A DNA stretch of 64,000 nt from Streptomyces sp. NBC_00239 (GTDB taxonomy: Bacteria; Actinomycetota; Actinomycetes; Streptomycetales; Streptomycetaceae), in contig NZ_CP108095.1 of NCBI RefSeq assembly GCF_036194065.1, forward strand, positions 6,820,001-6,884,000. The letters are read 5' to 3'. The number at the start of each line of letters is the position of its first letter. Positions within the stretch are counted from its first letter, which is position 1. Shown in pieces: positions 11,209-20,792 of the stretch. Made by a program: the position numbers and the translations under genes. The notes under the pieces were generated by a model, which ran no database searches, was not told where the DNA came from, and was given only the letters and a program-made list of their open reading frames with translations.

Positions 11209-14200
11209 CAGTAGGTCACCTCCTGCGAGCGCTTGCGGATGACGGTGACCTCGTCGCGCTGGTTTCCGGTGGGGCCGAGGTAGTTGAACGCGTAGGTGAG
11301 CTGCGCGTAGCCGCCGATCAGATGTGTGGGTTTGACCAGCAGCCGGGTGAGCGAGTTGTGGATGCCTCCGCGCTTGCCGGAGGTCTCGGCGGTCGGTACG
11401 TCGATGAGCCGGTCCTGTGCGTGATACATGTACACCGTTCCCTCGGGCATCCGGTGGGACACGATCGCCCGGGCGACCACCACGCCGTTGCGGTTGACCG
11501 CCTCGATCCAGTCGTTGTCCTTGATCCCGACCTTCGCGGCGTCCCGGTCGCTCATCCAGATGTTCTGGCCGCCCCGCGAGAGGGAGAGCATGAACAGGTT
11601 GTCCTGGTATTCGGAGTGGATGGACCATTTGTTGTGCGGGGTGAGGTAGCGCACGGTGAGACCTTCGACGCCCTGGCCGGCGGAGCCGTCCGAGACGTGG
11701 CCGAGGGAGGGCTCGGCGAACAGTGCCGCCATGTTCAGCGGGGGCCGGTAGACCGGGAGTCCTTCGCCGAGCTCGGCCATCCAGTCGTGGTCGAGGTAGA
11801 AGTGCATACGCCCGGTCAGCGTGTGCCACGGCTTCTTGCGCTCGACGTTGATGGTGAAGGGCGAGTACCGCCGGCCGCCGCTCTCCGATCCTGACCACTC
11901 CGGTGACGTGATCACGGGCACGGGCGGGCCCTGGGTGTCGGCGAAGGTGATCTGTTTACCCTCGTGCTCCTCGGCGAGGTCGGCCAGCCGCACGCCGGTG
12001 CGCTTCTCGAGAGTCTTGAACCCTTGGGTGGCAAGAGCCCCGTTGGTGGTGCCGGACAGCGCGAGGATCGCCTCGCAGACGTTCACGTCTCGCTTCAGCG
12101 ACGGCCTGCCTGCCGCCGCACCGGTCCGGACCGTGCCGTTCTTGCGCCGCAAGTAGTCCACCTGGGCGCCGAGCTCGAAGGTCACACCCTTGGTGGTCGC
12201 GCCGAGCGTGTCCACGAGCGGACCGAGTGCGTTCATCTTCTCGGCCACGGCCCCGTAGTCGCGCTCGACCTCGACGAGCCTGGGCATCGTGACCCCGGGG
12301 ACCGGCTCGCACTCGCCCTTCTTCCAGTCCCGCACGGTTCCGTGCGGATTCGCCATCGCGTCCGGGGTGTCGTGGGTGAGCGGAAGGGCCACCACATCCT
12401 TGCGGACTCCCAGCCGGCTGGCGGCGAGCTCACTGAACTTCTCGGCGATCGTCTGCCAGGCATCCCAGTCCGTGCGGGTCTGCCAGGGCGGCGCGATGGC
12501 CGGGTTGAAGGAGTGCACGAAGGGGTGCATGTCCGTGGTGTTGAGGTCGTGCTTCTCGTACCAGGTGGCGGCGGGCAGCACGACGTCGGAGAAGACCGTG
12601 GTGCTGGTCTGCCGGAAGTCGATCGTCATCAGCAGGTCGAGCTTGCCCTCGGGGGCCTCGTCGTGCCACTTCACGTCGACCGGCCGTCGGTCCTGCGGTG
12701 TCTCGGTGGCCCGTACCGAGGAGTCGGCACCGAGCAGATGCTTGAGGAAGTACTCGTTGCCCTTGCCGGACGAGCCGAGCAGGTTGGCCCTCCAGATGGA
12801 CAGAATGCGCGGATAGTTCTCGGGCGAGTCCGGGTCCTCCCCCGCGAACTCCAGGGCACCCGACTTCAACTGCTCGACCACGTATTCGCCCACCGGGGTC
12901 CCCGCCGCGGTGGCCTGGTCGCTCAGGTCGAGTGGGTTCTGGTTGAAGGTCGGGTAGGACGGCATCCAGCCCATGCGCGCGCTCTGCGCGAGTACATCGG
13001 CGGTGCTCATTCCCGCCAGCTGCCCGCTGCCCGTCTTGGCGGACAGAGTGTCGGCGCCGAACTGGTCGTAGCGGAACTGGTTGGTGTGGAGATACCAGTA
13101 CGCGGTCTGGATCATGTTGCGCGGCGGCCGGTTCCAGTCCAGCGCGTTGGCGATCTGTGTGTAGCCGGTGAGCGGCCGGACCTTCTCCTGGCCGACGTAG
13201 TGCGCCCAGCCACCGCCGTTGACCCCCTGGCAGCCCGTCAGGTTGGTGAGGGTGAGAAACGCCCGGTAGATCGTGTCGGAGTGGAACCAGTGGTTGGTTC
13301 CGGCACCCATCACGATCATCGAGCGTCCCTTGGACTCCTCGGCGTTCGCGGCGAACTCGCGTCCGACCCTGGCCGCGGTGGAGGCCGGGACACCGGTGAT
13401 CGTCTCCTGCCATGCCGGGGTGTAGGGCGACTCGGCGTCGTCGTACCCGGTGGCCCATTCTCCCGGAAGGTCGTCCCGGCCCACGCCGTACTGCGCGAGC
13501 AGCAGGTCGTAGACAGTGGTGACCAGATGGCCGTCGACCCGCCGGACCGGCACACCGCGCGGCAGGTCGGCCGCCGCACCGTCGGGGGTGTCGAAGCGCG
13601 GGAACCGGACGAGCACACTCTCCTGCGAGGTGCTCATCAGCGTCAGCTGGGGGTCGACGTCACCGAGTTCCAGATTCCACTTGCCCACACCGGCCTCGCC
13701 GTAGCGGTGCCCCAGAGAACCGCCAGGAACAGCCGGCTGCCCTGTCCGCGCGTCAACGAGCACGGTCTTGAACGCGGCGTTCTCCTCATGCTGGTGCCCG
13801 GGGAGATCGGAGGCGGTGAGGAACTTGCCCGCCGTGTACGTCTTCTCGCCGCTCGTACCTGGTCCGGCGGCTTCGTCGAGCCGGACCAGGTAGGGAAGAT
13901 CGGTGTAGGTCTTGACGTACTGCGTGAAGTACGGGGTGTGACGATCGACGAAGAACTCCTTGAGCACGACGTGGCCCATGGCCATGGCCAGGGCGGCGTC
14001 GGTGCCCGGCTTGGCCGGCAGCCATTCGTCGGCGAACTTCACGTTGTCGGCGTAGTCGGGGGCGACCGCGATGACCTTCTGGCCGCGGTACCGGGCCTCG
14101 GTCATCCAGTGCGCGTCCGGTGTGCGCGTCACCGGCAGGTTGGAGCCCCACATGATGAGGTAGCCCGCGTTCCACCAGTCCCCGGACTCCGGGACGTCGG

Positions 14201-14939
14201 TCTGGTCGCCGAACACCTGGGGCGAGGCCACCGGGAGGTCGGCGTACCAGTCGTAGAAGCTCAGCATCGAGCCGCCGATGAGGTTGACGAACCGGGCGCC
14301 GGAGGCATGGGAGACCATCGACATGGCCGGGATCGGTGAGAAACCGGCCACCCGGTCGGGGCCGTACTTGTCGATGGTGTGCACGTGGGCAGCCGCGATG
14401 ATCTCCGCGGCTTCCTCCCAGGTGGCACGGACCAGGCCGCCCTTGCCCCGCGCGGACTTGTACGCCTTGGCCCTCGCCGGGTTCTCGACGATGTGCGCCC
14501 ACGCCCGAACCGGGTCGCCGTCGTGCTGTGACTTCGCCTCACGGAACATCTGGAGCAGGACACCACGGACGTAGGGGTAGCGCACCCGGGTCGGCGAGTA
14601 GGTGTACCAGGAGAAGGCCGCGCCGCGTGGGCAGCCGCGGGGCTCGTACTCCGGCGAGTCCGGGCCGACCGAGGGATAATCGGTCTGCTGGGTCTCCCAG
14701 GTGATGATCCCGTCCTTGACGTAGACTTTCCAGGAACAGGAACCGGTGCAGTTGACGCCATGGGTGGAGCGGACGACCTTGTCGTGGCTCCACCGGTCCC
14801 GGTAGAAGTCGTCGGCGTCACGGCCCCCGGTCTGCGACAGCGTCCTCAGATCGGCGGAGACCGTACCCCGGGTGAAGAACCGCCGACTGCGTACCAGTGC
14901 GTCGGCCAGGGGCCCGTCCATCCCGATATCCTTGCCCAT
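11208..14939 (-). CDS. narG: Respiratory nitrate reductase alpha subunit (molybdenum)
   Basis: 1243 residues, normal for membrane-bound NarG, which reduces nitrate to nitrite at a Mo-bisMGD centre on the cytoplasmic side. The N-terminal cluster motif HGVNCTGSCSWKVYVKDG has the His-Cys-Cys pattern of FS0. The segment YDWYADLPVASPQVFGDQTD contains the Asp region that ligates molybdenum in this family. ATG 14939 follows CAGGAAG at good spacing. No twin-arginine signal is seen, as expected. First gene of narGHJI; all four genes overlap. Confidence 0.96.
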   Translation of the reverse strand: MGKDIGMDGPLADALVRSRRFFTRGTVSADLRTLSQTGGRDADDFYRDRWSHDKVVRSTHGVNCTGSCSWKVYVKDGIITWETQQTDYPSVGPDSPEYEPRGCPRGAAFSWYTYSPTRVRYPYVRGVLLQMFREAKSQHDGDPVRAWAHIVENPARAKAYKSARGKGGLVRATWEEAAEIIAAAHVHTIDKYGPDRVAGFSPIPAMSMVSHASGARFVNLIGGSMLSFYDWYADLPVASPQVFGDQTDVPESGDWWNAGYLIMWGSNLPVTRTPDAHWMTEARYRGQKVIAVAPDYADNVKFADEWLPAKPGTDAALAMAMGHVVLKEFFVDRHTPYFTQYVKTYTDLPYLVRLDEAAGPGTSGEKTYTAGKFLTASDLPGHQHEENAAFKTVLVDARTGQPAVPGGSLGHRYGEAGVGKWNLELGDVDPQLTLMSTSQESVLVRFPRFDTPDGAAADLPRGVPVRRVDGHLVTTVYDLLLAQYGVGRDDLPGEWATGYDDAESPYTPAWQETITGVPASTAARVGREFAANAEESKGRSMIVMGAGTNHWFHSDTIYRAFLTLTNLTGCQGVNGGGWAHYVGQEKVRPLTGYTQIANALDWNRPPRNMIQTAYWYLHTNQFRYDQFGADTLSAKTGSGQLAGMSTADVLAQSARMGWMPSYPTFNQNPLDLSDQATAAGTPVGEYVVEQLKSGALEFAGEDPDSPENYPRILSIWRANLLGSSGKGNEYFLKHLLGADSSVRATETPQDRRPVDVKWHDEAPEGKLDLLMTIDFRQTSTTVFSDVVLPAATWYEKHDLNTTDMHPFVHSFNPAIAPPWQTRTDWDAWQTIAEKFSELAASRLGVRKDVVALPLTHDTPDAMANPHGTVRDWKKGECEPVPGVTMPRLVEVERDYGAVAEKMNALGPLVDTLGATTKGVTFELGAQVDYLRRKNGTVRTGAAAGRPSLKRDVNVCEAILALSGTTNGALATQGFKTLEKRTGVRLADLAEEHEGKQITFADTQGPPVPVITSPEWSGSESGGRRYSPFTINVERKKPWHTLTGRMHFYLDHDWMAELGEGLPVYRPPLNMAALFAEPSLGHVSDGSAGQGVEGLTVRYLTPHNKWSIHSEYQDNLFMLSLSRGGQNIWMSDRDAAKVGIKDNDWIEAVNRNGVVVARAIVSHRMPEGTVYMYHAQDRLIDVPTAETSGKRGGIHNSLTRLLVKPTHLIGGYAQLTYAFNYLGPTGNQRDEVTVIRKRSQEVTY

Positions 14940-15275
14940 AACGCTTCCTGTCCTTGTGCGGTAAAAGGGGACAACGATCGAAATATCGGCCGATGCGAAA
15001 CCCGCGGTGACCGCGCACAACAACGGCCGAACACGCACGGGCCAACCCATCCCAGGGACAACGATGGCCGGCGGAGGCGTCCCTGCACCCTTCACCGACT
15101 CCGGTATGCCACCGACCGGTCACGCACCGCACCGCGATGCGTGTCGGTGGGCTTATCGGAGCACACGAGGGGGGAGCTTGCCGAGCGATGTGAGCGAAGC
15201 GTGTGGCTCAGCGCTCAAGGTGCGGACAGCCGCGCCAGGCAGCGCGTTCAGCGACTCTCGGGACCGGCGCCGAGG
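14940..15275. other. Leader region of the nar operon
   Basis: 336 bp between the cupin gene and narG, both on the minus strand. It should hold the nar promoter. There is a small AT-richer patch (GATCGAAATATCGGCCGAT) about 45 bp before narG, but no DosR-like or FNR-like palindrome could be matched with confidence. Confidence 0.4.
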
Positions 15276-15608
15276 TCATTGATGCTTTGCAACGGTGAGC
15301 AGAACCGCGGATCGCTCCAGTGCCTCAAGACTGTGCCGAACCGGCGGTACTACGATCATGTCACCGGCCATCCCGTCCCACGATGCATCGGTGCTGTGCA
15401 AGCGCACCCGTCCGCGCAGAACGAGCAGTGTGGCTTCGCCGGGGTTTTCGTGTTCGGTGAGTGACCTCCCCGCCTCCAGGGCCACGACAGTCTGGCGCAG
15501 TACGTGCTCGGCGCCGCCGTAGACGGTCTCCGCGCTACGCCCGGAGGCAGCTGCTGCGGCATGCTGCACGTGCTCGCGGACTTTGGCATCCAGAGAGAAC
15601 TTCTGCAT
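15276..15608 (-). CDS. Small single-domain cupin protein
   Basis: 110 residues. It reads VVALEAGRSLTEHENPGEATLLVLRG, then a second box ending GDMIVVPPVRHSLEALE. This is the two-box cupin pattern, though with few metal-binding His. Such cupins are often found by nitrate- or stress-response genes and may sense a ligand; the true role is unknown. It is transcribed towards narG and could share its transcript, although 336 bp separate them. Confidence 0.8.
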   Translation of the reverse strand: MQKFSLDAKVREHVQHAAAAASGRSAETVYGGAEHVLRQTVVALEAGRSLTEHENPGEATLLVLRGRVRLHSTDASWDGMAGDMIVVPPVRHSLEALERSAVLLTVAKHQ

Positions 15609-15757
15609 GGGCCGAGTCTGTCACTCATTCAGTGATCGTCAATGCCCGGCACGACGGCGCCGTTGCGCCGGCGCCGTCCGAGGCCCCGGGGTGCTGGCGG
15701 CGCGGTGTCGGTTCAGGTGCCGCTGCGATGCCGGCCTCCGGGTGGCCGCGAAGAGTC

Positions 15758-15906
15758 TCACCGCAGTCCGTCGTACAGGCGGCGACGGAGCGGCATGAGT
15801 ACCTGGATGCCGGCTACGCGCGCCAGGTCCTGCAGCAAGGTGCGGATGCGTTGATCGTTGCCGACAGGGGCGGGGCCGTCACGATCGCCTCGATCAGTTC
15901 GCTCAC
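15758..15906 (-). pseudogene. Frameshifted copy of a small RIRTLL...RRRLYDGLR family protein
   Basis: From GTG 15906, preceded by AGGAG, the frame starts VSELIEAIVTA. After one missing base it continues as GNDQRIRTLLQDLARVAGIQ and VLMPLRRRLYDGLR, ending at 15758. The protein at 50260-50508 ends GNGAAIRTLLADLAAVADTA and VLLYLRDRLYATQ, the same pattern, so the two belong to one small family. The function is not known. Confidence 0.55.
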
Positions 15907-16099
15907 TGCGGCGGGCTCCTGTGGCGGGGGCAGCCGGCGCAACAGCACCCCGGTCGGGCATCTCGCAGGTCTCTCGCATCGGTTCTTTTGTCATGCCCGG
16001 TCCAACGAGGGCGTTTGCCTTTCGGTAGCTCCGCCCTACGGTGGGTAGGAGACGCTCCGAGGCGTTGGAGTGCGGTGGGTTCTCAGCGGAGGTGTTCCG

Positions 16100-17080
16100 A
16101 TGCGGCATGTCGATCCCGGACGGGTGACGGGCCTGGTCGAGGACGCCACGGCGGCTCCGTCGATGCATAATGCGCAGCCGTGGCGGTTTCGCTGGCTTTC
16201 GAAACGTCATGTGTTGGAGCTCCGTGCCGATACAGCACGGGCGATGCCGCACGCGGACCCGGACAACAGAGCCCTGCACCTGGGCTGTGGTGCGGCTTTG
16301 TTCAATCTGCGGGTCTCCGCAGCACATGCCGGTCTCGAGCCGGTCTGCCGGCTGCTGCCCGATCCGGCTGAGGGACTCCTGGTCGCCACGGTGCGCCTTG
16401 ACGAACCAGTCGTCGCCAGCGCCGTCCTGAGCGCGCTGCGCCCGGCCATCCGCCGCCGCCACACCAGCCGGGAGCCGTTCACGGAGCAGGAGATTCCAGA
16501 GACAGTGTGGCGTGAGTTGCGCGAGGCGGCCCGTGCGGAGGGCGCCGGCCTGGGCGTTCCCGATGCCTGGCACACTCAGTCGATCTTGGAACTGGTCCAG
16601 GACGCCGAGGGACGCGACAGCCTGGAGCCGGCCAACAGTGAGGAGATGGAGGGCTGGATCCGCACCGGCCCCGCCGCGTCGCTCAGCACTGACGGCGTAC
16701 CGGAATACGCTTTCGGTCCCTTTCGGCATGACGGCAGGGCTCCGGTGCGTGACTTCGCCGGCCGGCATCGCGTTGCGGATCGCCCTGCGGCCACCTTCGA
16801 GAGTGCGCCGCGGCTTGTTCTGCTGGGCACGGCAGAAGATGGGCCTGCTGACTGGCTGCGGGCCGGTCAGGCCATGGAGCGTGTTCTGCTCGCGGCCACT
16901 TCCCATGGGCTGGCCACCTCTTTGACCTCTCATGCGCTGGAACGTCCTGATCTGCGGTGGAATGTGCGTGACCCTCTCACTGCCATGGGGCATGTGCAGA
17001 TGGTGTTGCGGCTTGGGTACGGGCCTGGGGGTGTGCGGTCCCCCCGCCGTCCGGTGGGCGAGGTGCTCGACTTCGCGTAG
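16100..17080 (+). CDS. Acg-type nitroreductase family protein
   Basis: 326 residues from ATG 16100, preceded by GGAGGTG. Features of the Acg (Rv2032-like) branch are APSMHNAQPWRFRW near the start, HTSREPF in the centre and SHALERPDLRW near the end. Acg proteins look like nitroreductases fused from two halves; some bind FMN and may sequester rather than turn it over. In mycobacteria the family is strongly induced by hypoxia and nitric oxide through DosR. Its place between narGHJI and narK fits a low-oxygen role. Confidence 0.88.
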   Translation: MRHVDPGRVTGLVEDATAAPSMHNAQPWRFRWLSKRHVLELRADTARAMPHADPDNRALHLGCGAALFNLRVSAAHAGLEPVCRLLPDPAEGLLVATVRLDEPVVASAVLSALRPAIRRRHTSREPFTEQEIPETVWRELREAARAEGAGLGVPDAWHTQSILELVQDAEGRDSLEPANSEEMEGWIRTGPAASLSTDGVPEYAFGPFRHDGRAPVRDFAGRHRVADRPAATFESAPRLVLLGTAEDGPADWLRAGQAMERVLLAATSHGLATSLTSHALERPDLRWNVRDPLTAMGHVQMVLRLGYGPGGVRSPRRPVGEVLDFA

Positions 17081-17124
17081 GGGGACACGCAGGGCCACGA
17101 TCGTTCTGTCTCTTGGTCCCGGTT

Positions 17125-17147
17125 GGCCGAACGGAGAGGCCGAACGG
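17125..17147. repeat. Two direct copies of GGCCGAACGG before narK
   Basis: GGCCGAACGG occurs at 17125-17134 and again at 17138-17147, three bases apart, about 120 bp before the narK start. This could be a regulator-binding site, or chance in GC-rich DNA. Confidence 0.3.
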
Positions 17148-17269
17148 CCCTGCCACCCGGCCGGCCGGTGCCCGAACCTGGGGCTGGAGCCGCTGGTGGA
17201 AGACCAGGAGAGTGTCCCGGCCCAGGCTGTCAGCTGGTGGCAGCCGCGAGCGGGACGGAGAGGGCAGCA

Positions 17270-18538
17270 ATGCGCCATGTGAGGGAAGGGGCGGTTGACG
17301 GGCGAGCGGACGCGGGGGGCCCGGTGCCGCCCGATGCCCGGCCGGTGGTGATGCTGGCGCTGGCCACACTGGGATTCGCCATCAACTTCTGGGCGTGGGC
17401 CCTGCTGAGTCCACTGGGGCCGCAGTTCAAGGACACGCTGCTGCTCAGCTCGTTCGAGCAGTCACTGCTGGTCGCGGTGCCGGTGGTGGTGGGGTCTTTG
17501 GGCAGGATTCCTGTGGGCGCCCTGACCGACCGGTTCGGGGGGCGGGTGATGTTCCCGCTAGTCTCTGCCGCAACGGTGGCTCCAGTGCTGTTTCTGGGGC
17601 TGGCCGGCCATTCCTCGCTCACCGCGCTGCTGGTGGGCGGGTTCTTTCTCGGAATCGGCGGCACTTCGTTCGCCGTCGGCGTGCCCTTCGTGAGCGCCTG
17701 GTTCCCGCCGGAGCGGCGTGGTCTGGTCATCGGGATCTTCGGAGCCGGCATGGGCGGCACCGCGATCAGCGCGCTCACCACGGTGCAGCTGGTCGACGCC
17801 CACGGCATGGCCAACCCCTTCCTGATCACTGCCGCCGCGCTGGCCGTCTACGCGGTGCTGGCCGCCGTGGTGCTGCGGGACGCTCCCGGGCGGACCGCGC
17901 CGAACGAGCCGCCCGGCCACCGGCTGGCCGCCACCGCCCGCCTGGGCATCACCTGGCAGGCGGGCGCCCTGTATGCGGTCGCGTTCGGCGGGTATGTAGC
18001 GTTCTCGGTATACCTGCCGACCTACCTGAAGACCGGCTACGGCCTCGGTCAGGCGGACGCGGCGAACCGCATGGCGGGGTTCGTGCTGCTGGCGGTCGCG
18101 ATGCGGCCGGTGGGCGGCTGGCTGTCGGACCGCGTGGGGCCGACACCGGTGCTCGGTACGGCCATGGCGGTCGTGGCCGTCGGCGCGGCCGTACAGGCCG
18201 CCTCCCCGTCACTGGCTCCGGTGGGCAGCATCGCATTCCTGGCCATGGCCGCCGCTCTGGGAGCCGGCAGCGGTGCCACATTCGCCCTGGTCGCCCTGCT
18301 GTCTCCGGCGAACAAGGTCGGATCGGTCACCGGGATGGTCGGCGCGGCCGGCGGACTGGGCGGATTCATCCCGCCACTGGTCATGGGCACCATCTACGGC
18401 GCCACAGCCTCCTACGCCCTGGGGCTGGCCCTGCTTGCCGTCGTGGCACTAGCGGCACTCGCGTACACCGTCACCGGCGTACGCCGGGTAGCAGCCCGTC
18501 CCGCAGCGCCCGACACCGAGCCCGCACCCGTGCGGTGA
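17270..18538 (+). CDS. narK: Nitrate/nitrite transporter, major facilitator superfamily
   Basis: 422 residues with 12 predicted membrane helices. NarK-type markers are GFAINFWAWALLSPLGPQFK in helix 1, the MFS loop GRIPVGALTDRFGGR, and the nitrate signature-like glycine blocks GIFGAGMGGTAISA and GMVGAAGGLGGFIPPL. It imports nitrate or exchanges it for nitrite, supplying the NarGHI enzyme encoded upstream on the other strand. ATG 17270 follows GGAGAGGG; longer upstream reading is not supported. Confidence 0.92.
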   Translation: MRHVREGAVDGRADAGGPVPPDARPVVMLALATLGFAINFWAWALLSPLGPQFKDTLLLSSFEQSLLVAVPVVVGSLGRIPVGALTDRFGGRVMFPLVSAATVAPVLFLGLAGHSSLTALLVGGFFLGIGGTSFAVGVPFVSAWFPPERRGLVIGIFGAGMGGTAISALTTVQLVDAHGMANPFLITAAALAVYAVLAAVVLRDAPGRTAPNEPPGHRLAATARLGITWQAGALYAVAFGGYVAFSVYLPTYLKTGYGLGQADAANRMAGFVLLAVAMRPVGGWLSDRVGPTPVLGTAMAVVAVGAAVQAASPSLAPVGSIAFLAMAAALGAGSGATFALVALLSPANKVGSVTGMVGAAGGLGGFIPPLVMGTIYGATASYALGLALLAVVALAALAYTVTGVRRVAARPAAPDTEPAPVR

Positions 18539-18552
18539 GCAAAGGGATCCCC

Positions 18553-19026
18553 ATGTGTGAGTACTGTGGTTGCCAGTCGATCAAGGCCATCGCCGAACTG
18601 ACCGCCGAGCACGACAGCGTGGTCGATCTGATCAGCGTCGTGCGTGCTGCCCACCACGGCGCCGATGCCGCGGAGATGGCCCGGGTGGCACGCCTGATCA
18701 CTGCGATTCTCCTCCCGCACACCCAGGTGGAGGAACACGGCCTCTTCCCCGCGATGTCGGACGAGTTCCCCGAGCAGATCGCCGCGTTGGAGGACGAACA
18801 CCGACGCATCGAGAAGGTCCTGGGCGAGGCCGCCGACGGCGTCCCGGCCGATCCGGGCTGGCCCAGTCGGCTGATGGAGGCACTCGCCCTGCTACGTGAG
18901 CACATCCTCAAGGAACAGGACGGGGTGTTCCCGGCGACACTGGCAATCCTCGCCCCGGAGCAGTGGGACATGGTGGACGCGGCACGCACCCGCATCACCG
19001 ACGCGGCTTCCACGCCGACCCGTTAG
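18553..19026 (+). CDS. Hemerythrin HHE-domain protein
   Basis: 157 residues. The start MCEYCGCQSIKAIAELTAEHD carries three cysteines, common in this actinobacterial branch. Iron ligands expected for a four-helix hemerythrin are visible: EHDSVVD, HTQVEEHGLFP, EDEHRRIEKVL and REHILKEQDGVFP. Such proteins bind O2 or NO at a di-iron site. It lies 14 bp after narK in the same direction, so a nitrate-nitrite-NO link is likely. ATG 18553 has AAAGGGATC before it. Confidence 0.9.
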   Translation: MCEYCGCQSIKAIAELTAEHDSVVDLISVVRAAHHGADAAEMARVARLITAILLPHTQVEEHGLFPAMSDEFPEQIAALEDEHRRIEKVLGEAADGVPADPGWPSRLMEALALLREHILKEQDGVFPATLAILAPEQWDMVDAARTRITDAASTPTR

Positions 19027-19214
19027 GCGTGTTGTCCACTGCTCGGGGGCCTGCTTCCGGCAAGCCCCACAGATAAGCCCGACCCTCGCCTGGCATCCAC
19101 CCGATCACCCGCACGGGTCGGCATCCGCCGCTTCTCATACCGCGCCGATTGTGCTCCAAACAGCCGAAACCGCCGAAGTGCCCGGCCCGAAAGTGCCGCG
19201 AGGTGCGGCGTCAC
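19027..19214. other. Short intergenic region
   Basis: Convergent space between the hemerythrin gene and the decayed gene on the other strand. Nothing specific was seen. Confidence 0.3.
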
Positions 19215-20172
19215 ATCGCGCGGCGAGACGGGCGGCGTAGAGCTCGAGCCGGCGGCGGAGCTTGAGGCGCCCGGCCTTCTGGTTGGTCGGGGTGAGGAAC
19301 TGGCCTACCTGGTCGACCAACAGCTTCCTGTCCTGGCCGGCAAGCACCGTCGTGGCAAGAAGAGGGCAGTTGAGATGCTCGGACTGGGTGACCTCGGCCC
19401 AGACGAGGACCGCGCCGAGGGCCGGCTCCTGCCGGGCCAGGCGGCCGAGCTTGGGAATACCATTGCACAGCTCGGGCCAATCGGACGTCGGCATCCGCCA
19501 GCCGACCATGGCCCGACGTCGCGTTGCGTAGTTGACCCGGTTGGGGTTGTCGTCGAGCTTGGCGGCGATCCGTTCGAAGGACTCTCAGCCGCCGCCGACG
19601 TAGCGCAGGGCGTAGCGGGTCTTGGGGTGGTCGTGGAGTGGCTCAGCAGCTCGTTGCAGTCGCCGGTCAGCCGCCTGGACTCGCCCACGACGATCAGGCG
19701 CATCGGTGCGGCGAGCAGGCCGGCCAGCTTGGTGGTGACGTCAAGCCGTTGCGGGAGGAGGGGCCTTCGTGCCGGCGAGCCGAGCAGCAGCTGGTCGGCG
19801 ACCATACGCATGGTCGGGCATCAGCACGCACAACTGCGGCTGGTACATCTGATCGAGCGCGTCGAGGACTTCCAGGGCAGCGCCGACGGCGAAGGCGTCA
19901 TGGGGCGGGAGACTCGGCGGCGCTCCCGTCCGAGGCGTTCGGCCTCGGCGGCCGCGTGCGAGCGGAACAGGTCGGTCGGGGCTGCGGTGAGCTGGCCGGT
20001 CGGGGAGGCGGTGCACAGGTACCGGTCGCCGTCGTTGGCCTCAACAAGGGCCGTGCTCCTCCAAGGCAATGCAGCCCAGGACGTATGGCGCCGCTGCTCA
20101 AGACCCCCACCCCGATGTCGTCCGTGAGCGGACGCTGGAGTCGTGAGCGCCTTAGTGCGGCCATGTCCATGG
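19215..20172 (-). pseudogene. Decayed gene of unrecognised family
   Basis: Good coding pieces follow each other on the minus strand in changing frames: DGDRYLCTASPTGQLTAAPT and FRSHAAAEAERLGRERR; then ALEVLDALDQMYQPQLCVLM; then TTKLAGLLAAPMRLIVVGES; then HPKTRYALRYVGGG, an in-frame TGA, ESFERIAAKLDDNPNRV; then WPELCNGIPKLGRLARQEP and LKLRRRLELYAARLA. At least three frameshifts and one stop. The likely start is near 20172 (MDMAALRRSRLQRPLTDD). I do not recognise the family. Confidence 0.5.
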
Positions 20173-20225
20173 GAACTCCCTGAGCGGTAGCGGTGAATAT
20201 GTAGTGCGAATGCGCTCGCTGCGGG

Positions 20226-20765
20226 TCAGGGGCGGGCTGAGTTCCGGCGGGACGGAAGGAAGCCCTCGGCCTGCGTCGCTTCGTCGGCGACGCGGACGCC
20301 ATAGCGGTAGGCGAGCTTGCCGCCCAAAAACCCCGAGACGCCGAGCACGGCCAAGGTCACGGCGTTCACTACGAGCTGCCCCGCCCCGACGCTGCCGGAC
20401 GGCCCGTCCCCGGCGTGACGCCACAGGAAGCTGCCTGCGTATGACGCGGTCACCAGCAGGTTCAGCGTCATGTGGATGAGACCGGTACGAAAGGCGCGCG
20501 TGCCGGTGGGGATGGCGAACAGATCCAGGAGGCCGACCAGCGCGGCAGCCAGCGCTCCGATCACGCCCACGGCGATCAGCCACATCGCCCCGCGGGCGAG
20601 GAAGTCGGGATCGTCCACGAGGTGGGAGGCGATGTCGAAGACGAGGCTGCCCACCCACGCGCCGATCGGCACGGTGACCAGGATCGGATGGAACGGATGC
20701 CCGTACGGACCGGCGAGGGCGGCGCTGACCGGCTGTTTCGCCTGCTGGTGCGGTTCGCTCGGCAT
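20226..20765 (-). CDS. DUF2231 family membrane protein
   Basis: 179 residues from ATG 20765, behind a strong GGAGGAGG. The N-terminal YGHPFHPILVTVPIGAWVGS is the DUF2231 signature, with conserved His that could bind heme or metal. Four hydrophobic helices follow (WLIAVGVIGALAAALVGLLD and others). It diverges from a cysteine-rich ArsR-type regulator with only 128 bp between, so the regulator may control it. Function unknown. Confidence 0.88.
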   Translation of the reverse strand: MPSEPHQQAKQPVSAALAGPYGHPFHPILVTVPIGAWVGSLVFDIASHLVDDPDFLARGAMWLIAVGVIGALAAALVGLLDLFAIPTGTRAFRTGLIHMTLNLLVTASYAGSFLWRHAGDGPSGSVGAGQLVVNAVTLAVLGVSGFLGGKLAYRYGVRVADEATQAEGFLPSRRNSARP

Positions 20766-20792
20766 GACAGGATCCTCCTCCAGAAGATTGCA

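Noticed and set aside
11964..14339. 791-codon plus-strand frame inside narG
   Set aside because: Antisense to a clear, motif-rich narG. No domains of its own.
15758..17278. 506-codon minus-strand frame across the nitroreductase gene
   Set aside because: Most of it is a shadow of the gene at 16100-17080. Only its last 50 codons, near 15758, were kept as a separate remnant.
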